Assembly: GCA_910577945.1 (NCBI GenBank)
Contig: CAJTNI010000002.1
Location: 50,130-114,129, forward strand
Direction of reading: 5' to 3'
Origin: an uncultured Christensenella sp.
GTDB lineage: Bacteria; Bacillota; Clostridia; Christensenellales; Pumilibacteraceae
Length of the DNA stretch: 64,000 nt
Under the pieces are notes generated by a model. It made no database searches. It was not told where the DNA came from and saw nothing but the letters and a program-made list of their open reading frames with translations. Position numbers and translations under genes: made by a program. Positions 51,866 to 60,067 of this stretch are shown one piece after another; position 1 is the first letter of the stretch; every line of letters begins with the position of its first letter.

Positions 51866-54304
51866 ATGAGAATCAAAAGATTTGCGGTTTTGTCGATTTT
51901 GCTCGCGGTTGCGCTGGCGGCGGCAGTAGCGGCGACGGCGGCGTTCGGAGTTTTCGCGCCGCGCGGCGCGAAAAGAACGGCGACGCACGGCGGCGGGGGC
52001 GTGGAGTCCTCGACGGCGACCGATACTGCGTCCGCTGCGGGCGGCGATTACTCGGCGAGCGATTTTACCGACGTGCCCGACGATTGGGAGCTTATCGAAA
52101 AGTGCGATACGACTAATACGCGCACGACCTTTTTCGACGGCGAAATGTCGGTGTTCCACAGCGCGACGACGGGCGGCAATGCCGCGAATTATTACGGCGC
52201 GGCGTACAAAATCGCCGCCGACAGAACGTATCGCGATTTCACGTTCGAAATGACCTTCCGCATGGTTAGCTGGACGGACACAAGTCGATTTATCGCCGTA
52301 ATGTTCCACACGCAGACCGTCGACAATCGGCTTATCGGATACATGGTCAATTATCGCGTCAAGGGCGAAAACGCCGTGTCCTCGCTCAACAAGACGTCCG
52401 CCAACGACAGCAATTCAAAAATCGTCAAGGATATAAGCGACAAAAAGCTGCACACCATGCGCATAGAGCTTGTCGGCACGCGCTGTTTATATTATATGGA
52501 CGGCATACTTTTGCACGATTGGGACGTGTCGATTAAGGACGCGCACCTCGGCGGCGCACTCGACAGCGGCGGCTTCGCGCTGCTCGTAAACAGGAGTCAA
52601 ATGCAAATCGCGTCGGTGAAAATAAACGAGCCCGCGGCGGAACAGCCCGCGAGTATCGACGACAGGCTTATCGCAAGCACGTATTACGACAACGGCGGCA
52701 TTGTCAACGGTCCGACCGTGGCGTGCGATATCACGGACGGCGCGACGCTCGACGCGGCGCTTACGGCGGACGCGCGCCCGTCCAACGCGATTTTGCGGTA
52801 CGGCGCGGACGGCAACGTCGTCGGCGCGAACGGTGAAATCCTGGGCGCGTTCGACGACGTTTACTTGGCTATGCGCGGGCGAATAGTGCCCGTCGTGCGC
52901 GTGGAAAGCGTGGCGGCGGCGGACGCGTTTGTCGAGTATATGAGCACGACGCGCAATATTCTGGATATATCGGTGCTGTCGTCCGACCCCGCGCTGGTCA
53001 AGCGCGTGCGCACGGCGTGCCCCGCAATGCGCGGCATGATAGCTTACGACGAGCCGCGCGCGCTGTCCGAGCTCGTGGCGGAGGTGCATGCCAATCTTGC
53101 GACGGTGGCGGTGCTGCCGCAGCGGCTTGCGACCGTCGAAGCCGTAACGTATATTCAGGCGCGGTTCGAGACGGTGTGGGTAGAGCCCGAGTCGGCGCTC
53201 TACGCGGATATTTGCGACAGCGTGAACAGCGGCGCGTACGGCGTTGTCAGCCCGTATTTCCGCGACGTGTACGACGCTTTGGCAACGTACGAGACGGGCA
53301 GCGTTACGCGCACGGCAATGAACGTGGCGCACCGCGGCTGCTCCAATCTGACCTACGAAAACTCGCTCGGCGCGGTGCGGCTCGCTGTGGAAAACGGCGC
53401 GACGCATTTGGAGCTCGACGGCAAGCTCACGCGCGACGGGCATATCGTTATTTTGCACGACGACGATTTGACGGCGTCCACTACGGGCACGGGCAACGTG
53501 GAGAGCAAGACGCTCGCCGAGCTCATGCGCTACGACTTGACCGTGCGCGACGCGAACGGAGTGAAGGACGCGTATTTGAAGGACGACGACGGCAACGATA
53601 TAATAGAAAAAATCCCCACGCTCGAACAAGTGCTGGACGAGATTGAGGGCACCGACGTCGTGCTAGTTTTCGAGATTAAGACGGACAAAACCGCAATCGT
53701 GGATAAGCTCAAATCGACGCTTACGCAGCGCGGCATGCTGGCGCAGACCGTGGCGATTACGTTTGACGACAGCGGCGCAATGCTCGACAAAATGAAAGCC
53801 GTTTTGCCCGAAATGCCTGTGGCGCGGTTGGAGGGCTTGGGCGGTTCGCCGCTCTCCGTAGACGATTTCGCGGAGATTTTGGAGCTGCTGGGCAGGGGCA
53901 ACGCCGCGCTCGACAAGAGCTATTCGCACGGCGGCGGCTCGCTCGCGCTCAACAGATATTTGCGCGACCGCGGCATGGTCGGGTGGTATTGGACGTTCGC
54001 CGACGAATCGGCGGTGCGCGTCGGCGAGTCGCTCGGCTACCTCGGCATCACCAACAACTGCGCAGAGACCTATGCGCGCCGCGAGCGGTTTGTAAGCGGC
54101 GCGGCAAACCAAAGTTTTGCGCGGCTTGCGCTCGGCGACGCCGTTTCGGTGCGCGTGACCGATTACTCGGGCGACGTGCAAACGCGCGACGGCAGCGTCG
54201 TTTACTGCCGCCGCACGACGCACGGCTGGCGCGTGATAGCGCGCGTGCAGACCGACCGCGGCTATATGTATACGCAAAGCTTCGCCGTGGAAAAGTCGGC
54301 ATAA
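51866..54304 (+). CDS. Exported glycerophosphodiester phosphodiesterase-like protein with LamG-like domain
   Basis: This 812-residue protein has an N-terminal hydrophobic segment (about 7-30) acting as signal or anchor. Residues 70-220 have a concanavalin/LamG-like jelly-roll pattern (FTFEMTFRMVSW, TMRIELVGTRCLYYMDGILL). The middle (about 230-470) contains VLSSDPALVKRVRTACP and looks like a degenerate phosphodiesterase barrel. The active GDPD domain starts at AHRG (488-491), with HLELDGKLTRDGHIVILHDDDL holding the metal-binding Glu/Asp and second catalytic His, and ends near 740. GDPDs split glycerophosphodiesters or teichoic-acid-like polymers. The nine-base spacing to the FN3 lipoprotein gene suggests the two proteins act together at the surface. 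Confidence 0.87.
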   Translation: MRIKRFAVLSILLAVALAAAVAATAAFGVFAPRGAKRTATHGGGGVESSTATDTASAAGGDYSASDFTDVPDDWELIEKCDTTNTRTTFFDGEMSVFHSATTGGNAANYYGAAYKIAADRTYRDFTFEMTFRMVSWTDTSRFIAVMFHTQTVDNRLIGYMVNYRVKGENAVSSLNKTSANDSNSKIVKDISDKKLHTMRIELVGTRCLYYMDGILLHDWDVSIKDAHLGGALDSGGFALLVNRSQMQIASVKINEPAAEQPASIDDRLIASTYYDNGGIVNGPTVACDITDGATLDAALTADARPSNAILRYGADGNVVGANGEILGAFDDVYLAMRGRIVPVVRVESVAAADAFVEYMSTTRNILDISVLSSDPALVKRVRTACPAMRGMIAYDEPRALSELVAEVHANLATVAVLPQRLATVEAVTYIQARFETVWVEPESALYADICDSVNSGAYGVVSPYFRDVYDALATYETGSVTRTAMNVAHRGCSNLTYENSLGAVRLAVENGATHLELDGKLTRDGHIVILHDDDLTASTTGTGNVESKTLAELMRYDLTVRDANGVKDAYLKDDDGNDIIEKIPTLEQVLDEIEGTDVVLVFEIKTDKTAIVDKLKSTLTQRGMLAQTVAITFDDSGAMLDKMKAVLPEMPVARLEGLGGSPLSVDDFAEILELLGRGNAALDKSYSHGGGSLALNRYLRDRGMVGWYWTFADESAVRVGESLGYLGITNNCAETYARRERFVSGAANQSFARLALGDAVSVRVTDYSGDVQTRDGSVVYCRRTTHGWRVIARVQTDRGYMYTQSFAVEKSA

Positions 54305-54457
54305 AAAATCGCCGCGGCATAGTCGCGACGAGAGCAAGTAAGAAATTTCCGCGCGCGACAGCGTTAGGCAACCGCCGCGTTTCGCGCTCATAATCAATTA
54401 AACTATTAGCGGCCGACCTCGAAGCAACACGCTATCCGGTCGGTCGCCGACGGGCGT

Positions 54458-54488
54458 GAAAAGGTTCGGCGTACGGTCGAGCCTTTTC
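54458..54488. terminator. Hairpin between convergent genes
   Basis: GAAAAGGTTCG, a 9-base loop and CGAGCCTTTTC (one G-U pair) lie just after the bofA stop on the minus strand and downstream of the GDPD gene on the plus strand. The T-runs are inside the stem only. Confidence 0.5.
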
Positions 54489-54489
54489 G

Positions 54490-54747
54490 CTACAATAGGA
54501 ACGCCGCCGCGACGACCACGCCCGCGCCGGGCAAACCCAACGCGCCGATTATGAGCGCGTTGAACGCGTTGAGCGGCAGCACTATTATATTGAACGCCGA
54601 CAGCCCCGCAATCAGCGCGCCGCCCGCTATCGAGTTTATCAGCACGCGCAGCACGCCGCGCGTTTTCAGTCGCATTACCCAAGCGACGGTTGCGACGAGC
54701 GCGACGGCGGCGACGAATATCAGCGCGGTTTCCCAAGTGAGTTTCAT
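54490..54747 (-). CDS. BofA-family small membrane protein
   Basis: The protein has 85 residues. An N-terminal membrane helix (about 7-25), a basic link MRLKTRGVLRVLINSIAGG, then FNIIVLPLNAFNALIIGALGLPGAGVVVAAAFLL match the BofA/sigma-K-processing-inhibitor family, where the N-x-x-N-x-L-x-x-G-x-x-G-x-P-G pattern is typical. In sporulating Bacillota BofA restrains the SpoIVFB protease. The open frame continues far upstream into DNA antisense to proS. The methionine at 54747 is chosen because the family starts there. The ribosome site is weak. Confidence 0.75.
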   Translation of the reverse strand: MKLTWETALIFVAAVALVATVAWVMRLKTRGVLRVLINSIAGGALIAGLSAFNIIVLPLNAFNALIIGALGLPGAGVVVAAAFLL

Positions 54748-54839
54748 ACTAGAATATATGCGCGCGGACAAGCTTTTATAATCGGTGATTTGAGAAATGC
54801 GGCTTGCAAACCGAATGTTTGACGACCGACGCGTGCGGA

Positions 54840-55200
54840 CTTTATCGGTAGTGGGCGTTGCACCCGAATAAAGACTTGTGCTTGATAAATAATCGGATGT
54901 CGCGAATAGTTTGGTTTGCGCTTTGCGGCGGTTCGCTCGGACACCTCGACTACGCTCGGGGTGACGGTAGCGGAGAAATCTTCTTTTGCGATAAGGATAG
55001 ATTTCTCGACTACGCGCTGACGCGCGCGCTCGAAATGACGCCTTTTTATAATGCGTTACGTTTCTATTCGGGTGCACGGCAAAATCACCGTCACGGTAAA
55101 CACACGGCAGTCGCCAAGCCTTCGGCTTGCACACGGCATACGCCAAGCCTTCGGCTTGCGCACGGCAGTCGTCAAGCCTTCGGCTTGCAAACGTTAAACA
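54840..55200. repeat. Composite dispersed repeats, copy at 55 kb
   Basis: GGGCGTTGCACCCGAATA (about 54849) is followed by an inverted-repeat element ending TCGAAATGAC at 55039, with GAGAAATC and AGATTTCTC inside. A reverse copy of CACCCGAATAG comes next, then three units of CGCCAAGCCTTCGGCTTG-type (about 55105-55190). The same modules occur at 28 and 39 kb. No gene is present. Confidence 0.75.
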
Positions 55201-55213
55201 TATGGTTTGTAGT

Positions 55214-55243
55214 GTTGACTTATTCTTCTCGCTGTGGTAAAAT
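55214..55243 (+). promoter_or_regulatory. Promoter of proS
   Basis: TTGACT at 55214-55219, 18-bp spacer, TAAAAT at 55238-55243, immediately after the repeat cluster. Confidence 0.65.
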
Positions 55244-55269
55244 GTACCAAAATCAATTCGGAGCGCGCT

Positions 55270-56715
55270 ATGGCGAACAACAACGACAAATTTGTCAATC
55301 AGATAGCCGACATCAACGCCGACTACACCAAATGGTACACCGACGTATGCCTCAAATCGGAGCTGTGCGATTACGGACCCGTCAAGGGCACTATGGTTTT
55401 CCGCCCGTACGGTTACGCAGTGTGGGAACGCATTCAAGCCGAGGCGGATAAGCGGTTCAAGGCGCACGGCGTGCTCAATTCGTATTTCCCCATGCTCATT
55501 CCGCAGTCGTTTTTGATGCGCGAGGCGGAGCACGTTGAGGGGTTTGCGCCCGAGGTGGCGACGGTGACGCACGTGGGCGAGACCGAGCTTGCCGAAAAGC
55601 TGGTGCTGCGCCCCACCTCCGAAACGATTATCGGCAATATGTATTCCAAGTGGATTGGGTCGTACCGCGATTTGCCGTTGAAGCTCAATCAGTGGGCGAA
55701 CGTAGTGCGTTGGGAAAAGACGACGCGTCCGTTCCTGCGCACAAGCGAGTTTTTGTGGCAGGAGGGGCATACCGCGTTTGCGAGCGCCGACGAGGCGAAC
55801 GCCGACGCGCTGGAAATGCTCGACGTGTACAAGGAGCTTGCCAACAACGTGTTGGCGCTGCCCGTGCTGTGCGGCAGGAAGTCCGAGCGCGAAAAGTTTG
55901 CGGGCGCGGTCGCCACGTACGGCATGGAAGCCATGATGAAGGACGGCAAGAGCTTGCAGGCGGGCACTACTCACTATCTCGGCGACAATTTCGCGCGCGC
56001 GTTCGATATCAAGTTTTTGGACAAGGACGGCACGCACAAGTACGCGTATCAGGCGTCCTGGGGCATTTCCACGCGGCTTATCGGCGCTATCATAATGGCG
56101 CACGGCGACGAGCGCGGGCTGTGCCTGCCGCCGCCCGTCGCGCCGTTCCAAGCTGTGGTCATTCCCATCGGCGGCGCGAAAAACCCAGAGGTTGCGGCAA
56201 AGTCCGCGGAAATCAAGAATACGCTCGACCGCGCGGGCGTGCGCGTGACGCTCGACGAGCGCGACGTTTCGCCCGGGTTTAAGTTCAATCATTGGGAGCT
56301 GCGCGGCGTGCCGCTGCGTATCGAGCTGGGCGGACGCGACCTCGCCGCGGGCGTCGTCACGGTTTGCCGTCGCGACGGCGGCGACAAGTTCACGCTGCCC
56401 ATCGACGAGCTGGCGACGCGCGTCGTCGGGTTGTTGGACGAGATTACAAAGAGCATGTTCGACAAGGCAAACGCGTTTGCAGCGGCGCATATCGTGCCCG
56501 TGTCGAATATGGACGAAATGCGCGCGGCGCTCGACGGCGGCAATTTTTGCGACGCGTATTGGTGCGGCGACGAGGCGTGCGAGGCGAAAATCAAGCAGGA
56601 GCTCGCCGCCACCTCGCGCGTGTTCCACGCCGACCAAGCGCATGCGCACGAGCACAAGTGCGCTTGCTGCGGCAAGCCCGCCAAGCACCGCATATATTTC
56701 GCCCGCGCGTATTAA
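55270..56715 (+). CDS. proS: Prolyl-tRNA synthetase (archaeal/eukaryotic-like short type)
   Basis: The protein has 481 residues from the ATG with GGAG seven bases upstream. Class II motifs are present: motif 2 VVRWEKTTRPFLRTSEFLWQEGHTAFA and motif 3 HGDERGLCLPPPVAPFQAV. The anticodon-binding domain follows (VIPIGGAKNP), and a C-terminal zinc-type domain ends in AHEHKCACCGKPAKHRIYFARAY. It lacks the YbaK-like editing insertion of the long bacterial ProRS, which is the type-3 layout shared with archaea and many Clostridia. It charges tRNA-Pro. Monocistronic, with a terminator at 56750. Confidence 0.95.
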   Translation: MANNNDKFVNQIADINADYTKWYTDVCLKSELCDYGPVKGTMVFRPYGYAVWERIQAEADKRFKAHGVLNSYFPMLIPQSFLMREAEHVEGFAPEVATVTHVGETELAEKLVLRPTSETIIGNMYSKWIGSYRDLPLKLNQWANVVRWEKTTRPFLRTSEFLWQEGHTAFASADEANADALEMLDVYKELANNVLALPVLCGRKSEREKFAGAVATYGMEAMMKDGKSLQAGTTHYLGDNFARAFDIKFLDKDGTHKYAYQASWGISTRLIGAIIMAHGDERGLCLPPPVAPFQAVVIPIGGAKNPEVAAKSAEIKNTLDRAGVRVTLDERDVSPGFKFNHWELRGVPLRIELGGRDLAAGVVTVCRRDGGDKFTLPIDELATRVVGLLDEITKSMFDKANAFAAAHIVPVSNMDEMRAALDGGNFCDAYWCGDEACEAKIKQELAATSRVFHADQAHAHEHKCACCGKPAKHRIYFARAY

Positions 56716-56749
56716 GGCAGGGCGCATATATATAACATAAAAAATCCAA

Positions 56750-56777
56750 AAAAGCTCTCGAACAGTCGAGAGCTTTT
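56750..56777. terminator. Bidirectional intrinsic terminator
   Basis: AAAAGCTCTCGA, loop ACAG and TCGAGAGCTTTT, with T-runs on both strands, between convergent proS and the DUF5984-like gene. Confidence 0.85.
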
Positions 56778-56831
56778 GCGTATGGCGATTTTGCTCTATC
56801 GGTACGGCGCGCAAGTATGCGGATATTCGAG

Positions 56832-57653
56832 CTAGCCGCGCGGTTTGCTTAAATCGTGTTTGAGCGCGGCGTACAGCGCGTTTACTTTGCCCCAATCGGT
56901 AGCGGGCTTGCCGCCGTCGCGGAGATACGCCAAGGCGTTTGAAAATTCCGCCCTCCTTGTCGCATGCTCGCGCGCGATTTGCGCGCCGTCGAGCTTGACT
57001 TTTTTCGGCTTGACCGCGACGGCGATTTCTATTTGCCTGTCCATTGCCGCCGTAAACGCCGCGTAAAACTCGTCTGCCGCCGCGACGAACGCGGCGTATT
57101 CGATTTCGTAACAGCCGACGGGCGACGACCACAGGCTGATACCGCGTTTAAGCGGCGCGTCGCTTGTCCATACGATTTTTATTTTGTCGTTCAGTCTGAA
57201 ACAGCCTATGCGCGGTCCGCCGACGAGATGCGCCGAGTCGAACGACCGAGCGTCGCGCCACTCGTTCAGCTCGCAAAACCCGTCGTAGCTCAATGCGTCG
57301 GTATTGTCGGCGTCGTCCGCTTGCTCGGCATAGCGGTCGGACCATCGTCGCACGTCGGCGTCGAAAAGCTCTACGCTATCGTACAATTCTTGCGGAACGG
57401 ATTCGGATACATGCTCGAACGTTGCGGAAAAGTCTTCCGCAAACCGCGCAAGATAGTAGTCGTTGTATTTTTGTTTGAGCCTGAACCGTTTTTGCGCGTG
57501 CTCGCCGTATTCGTACAGCGTTTGCGCGCCGACCTCTATCCACAGCAAGCCGTCGGTCAAGCCGAACCATCTCAGCGAGTAGTTCGGTTTTTTGCCGAAC
57601 GGCTTGATTTTTTTGGGGGCTTGCAGTTTGAAATTTATTTTAAAGCCGCTCAT
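56832..57653 (-). CDS. DUF5984-like protein
   Basis: The protein has 273 residues and is soluble. The N-terminal pattern (IKPFG, then YSLRWFGLTDGLLWIEVGAQTLYEY) and the DYYLARFAEDF segment resemble the uncharacterised DUF5984 family. The middle contains FDSAHLVGGPRIGCFRLNDKIKIVW and a run of aromatic and acidic residues, and the C-terminus is helical. No catalytic motif is visible. It follows the flavin reductase gene by 12 bases on the minus strand. Family assignment is from memory of the pattern and should be taken as tentative. Confidence 0.6.
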   Translation of the reverse strand: MSGFKINFKLQAPKKIKPFGKKPNYSLRWFGLTDGLLWIEVGAQTLYEYGEHAQKRFRLKQKYNDYYLARFAEDFSATFEHVSESVPQELYDSVELFDADVRRWSDRYAEQADDADNTDALSYDGFCELNEWRDARSFDSAHLVGGPRIGCFRLNDKIKIVWTSDAPLKRGISLWSSPVGCYEIEYAAFVAAADEFYAAFTAAMDRQIEIAVAVKPKKVKLDGAQIAREHATRRAEFSNALAYLRDGGKPATDWGKVNALYAALKHDLSKPRG

Positions 57654-57665
57654 GCTTCGTCGCGG

Positions 57666-58151
57666 TCAGTTTTTGTAGGCGTTTGCGATTTCGCCGACGA
57701 ACAGGGTGTGCGCGCGCGCCGCGTCGAAAAGGTTGGGCACGAACGGCGTTACGCTTTCGGGCGGGATTGCGGCAATCACGTTGCATTCGACTATCAGCCC
57801 GCATTCGCCGAGTATGTACGCCTCTATGCTTTTTGCGCGCTTGGGGTGCAGCCCGAGCGTTTCGAACTTGTTGCACTTAAACCCCGATATCGTGTCGCAA
57901 AGCGCGATTTCCGTGCGCATGTCGCGCACGGGCACGTTGAGCGCAAAGCTCTTGGTTTGCGTCACTATTTGGTACGAATACTTGGAACTGCGTATGGGCA
58001 GCATGAACACGCTGCGCCCCCACAGCTTGCCCAACGCGCCGAGGTGCGTCACCATTATGTTGGGCGTGCTTTTGCCGCACGTTACGAAAACTCCCGTCGA
58101 TTGCAGCTTGCTCGAAAGCTCCGCGGCTTGCTTGTCTGTCAAATCGCTCAT
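57666..58151 (-). CDS. Flavin reductase-like (FMN-binding split barrel) protein
   Basis: The protein has 161 residues from the ATG with AAAGGGA upstream. It fits the flavin-reductase/FMN-binding split-barrel family: GVFVTCGKSTPNIMVTHLGALGKLWGRSVFMLPIRSSKYS at the N-terminal flavin site, then SFALNVP and a conserved LGECGLIVECNV strand. Such proteins bind FMN and often act as NAD(P)H:flavin or ferric reductases. The start at 58193 is possible in frame but has no ribosome site. Confidence 0.82.
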   Translation of the reverse strand: MSDLTDKQAAELSSKLQSTGVFVTCGKSTPNIMVTHLGALGKLWGRSVFMLPIRSSKYSYQIVTQTKSFALNVPVRDMRTEIALCDTISGFKCNKFETLGLHPKRAKSIEAYILGECGLIVECNVIAAIPPESVTPFVPNLFDAARAHTLFVGEIANAYKN

Positions 58152-58315
58152 TGCTCGATTTCCCTTTGCGTTTATTCGTATATATTCTAGCACCGTCGCG
58201 CGCGAATTTCAATACCGATTGCAAAATTTTACAAACTTTTTTTGCGGCGGCGACGGCGCGCTGCGCTAAGACGACGGTTATGTTGCGCGACGCGCGGGAT
58301 TGCGCTTGCAATCGC

Positions 58316-58344
58316 TTGAAAAAATGCGCGGAATATGTTAATAT
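58316..58344 (+). promoter_or_regulatory. Probable promoter of the phosphofructokinase gene
   Basis: TTGAAA at 58316-58321, 17-bp spacer, TAATAT at 58339-58344. It leaves a leader of about 120 bases with GGAGG just before the ATG. Confidence 0.6.
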
Positions 58345-58471
58345 ATTACACATACGATGGATAACGCTATGAGCGAGCTTAACGCAGAGATTGCTCGAAA
58401 CAGCCCGTTATCGGGTGTTATCCTAGGGGTTAGTCTTAAATTACGCATAATAATCATGTTACGGAGGTTGT

Positions 58472-59536
58472 ATGAGAATCGGAATACTCACGTCGGGCGG
58501 CGATTGCCCCGGGCTTAACGCGGTTATACGCGGGTTCGGAAAGTACGCGTTCGAGAACATCAAGAACGTTCAGTTAATCGGCATTGCCGACGGGTACGGC
58601 GGGCTTATCCGCGGCGAGTGCCGTGAAATGAAAAAATCCGATTTTACGGGCATACTCACGCTGGGCGGCACGATACTCGGCACGAGCCGTCAGCCGTTTA
58701 AGCTCATGACCGTAGAGGACGAAAACTCGGTGACGCGGCTCGACCTCATGAAACAGAACTACAAAAAAATGGGGCTCGACTGCTTGCTCACGCTCGGCGG
58801 CGCGGGCACGCACAAGACCGCGGCGCTGCTGTCCGCCGAGGGCTGTAACGTTATCGGCTTGCCCAAGACCATAGACAACGATATTTGGGGCACGGACGTC
58901 ACGTTCGGGTTTCACACCGCCGTCGATATCGCGACCGAGTGTATCGACCGCCTGCATTCCACCGCGGCGAGCCACGGCCGCACAATCCTCGTGGAAATCA
59001 TGGGCAACAAGGCGGGGTGGCTCACGCTGTACGCTGGTATCGCGGGCGGCGCGGACATAATACTTTTGCCCGAGATTCCGTTTAGCGCGGACAAGGTGGC
59101 GAAAGCCGTCGAGCGGCGCGCGGACGCGGGCAAGGCGTTCAGCATCGTCGCCGTCGCCGAGGGCGCGATGACCGTCGAGGAGAGTAAAATGAAAAAGAAA
59201 GAGCGGTTGGAAAAGCGCGGCGGCGCGGCTACAATCACCAACGCGCTCGCCAAGCATATCGCCGAAAAGGCGAACGTGGAAACGCGCGTCGTCGTGCCCG
59301 GGCATATCCAGCGCGGCGGCAGCCCGTCCGCGTACGACCGCGTGCTGTCCACCGAGTTCGGCAGCTTTGCCGGCAAGCTCGCAAGCGAGGGCAAGTTCGG
59401 CGTGACCGTCGCCATGGTCGGCGGCAAAGTCACCTACAACGCGCTCGCCGATATCGCGGGCAAAGCCAAGCTCGTTCCGCCCGAGTGCCAAGAGGTGGGG
59501 GTTGCAGAGAGTATCGGCGTGTCCTTCGGTCGCTGA
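58472..59536 (+). CDS. 6-phosphofructokinase (PfkA family)
   Basis: The protein has 354 residues. SGGDCPGLN (8-16) is followed by GGTILGTSRQPF, the phosphate-binding LTLGGAGTHKTA (107-116), catalytic PKTIDND (131-137), MGNKAGWL and GHIQRGGSPSAYDR. Two positions discriminate phosphoryl donors. G112 matches E. coli G104 (ATP type), and K132 replaces G124, as in group III and PPi-dependent enzymes, so the G/K pair points to an ATP-using long-clade enzyme. A111 stands where E. coli has Mg-binding D103. It commits fructose-6-phosphate to glycolysis. GGAGG precedes the ATG. Confidence 0.93.
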   Translation: MRIGILTSGGDCPGLNAVIRGFGKYAFENIKNVQLIGIADGYGGLIRGECREMKKSDFTGILTLGGTILGTSRQPFKLMTVEDENSVTRLDLMKQNYKKMGLDCLLTLGGAGTHKTAALLSAEGCNVIGLPKTIDNDIWGTDVTFGFHTAVDIATECIDRLHSTAASHGRTILVEIMGNKAGWLTLYAGIAGGADIILLPEIPFSADKVAKAVERRADAGKAFSIVAVAEGAMTVEESKMKKKERLEKRGGAATITNALAKHIAEKANVETRVVVPGHIQRGGSPSAYDRVLSTEFGSFAGKLASEGKFGVTVAMVGGKVTYNALADIAGKAKLVPPECQEVGVAESIGVSFGR

Positions 59537-59570
59537 TTTTGGGCGCGTATCCGCGTCGCAATACGGACTG

Positions 59571-60013
59571 CGTGCTCCTTGGCGCTCGGTCATGTAGGTG
59601 GTTCTACACTCCCGTCGCGCCCGCGCGTAATACAATGTGCCAAAACAAAAGGCATATTTATATAGTCTTTGGTGTTGCGCGTCGCCAGCTGTCCGTCGCG
59701 CGCGTAGTAAAATTGTTAGTCCACAACATTGCACAATATTATGCCTTTGGCGATGCGCGGCTCGCGTTTACGCGCCCAAAAGGCGTTGCTGCAAGGTGTA
59801 TGTGTGGCTACGTGTTCGTCGCGCGTGTAGTAAAATTGTTAGTCCACAACATTGCGCAATATTATGCTTTTGGCGATGCGCGGCGCGTAGTATTTCGGGC
59901 GGTGACGATAATGTGCATATATACAGTCTTTGGCGATGCGCGGCGCGTAGTATTTCGGGCGGCGACGATAATGTGCATATGTCTTTGGCGTTGCGCAGCG
60001 CGTAGAATAATAT
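59571..60013. repeat. Tandem array with conserved joint and variable cores
   Basis: Units of about 55-62 bp run up to the ppx-like gene. Joints containing CTTTGGCGATGCGCGG followed by CGCGTAGTA occur in full at about 59867 and 59928. Variants lie near 59667, 59745 and 59983, and a degenerate one near 59578. Two core types alternate: AATTGTTAGTCCACAACATT (59711 and 59834) and TTTCGGGCGGTGACGATAATG (59893 and 59953). The joint is shared with the array at 39.7 kb, whose cores are different. No gene is present. The last joint supplies TTGGCG, 17 bp and TAATAT (59985-60013), which may be the promoter of the next gene. Confidence 0.8.
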
Positions 60014-60067
60014 AAAACAACTATTTCGTTGACGTATTCCAATCAACAACTATCTTTCGAGGTTTAT

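Noticed and set aside
54748..57132. Upstream extension of the bofA frame, giving 880 codons
   Set aside because: It runs antisense through proS and the repeat cluster. Only the last 85 codons show family conservation.
58357..58518. 53-codon ORF overlapping the phosphofructokinase start
   Set aside because: No ribosome site, A/T-rich third positions unlike the neighbours, and it runs into the real gene in another frame. A leader-peptide role cannot be excluded.
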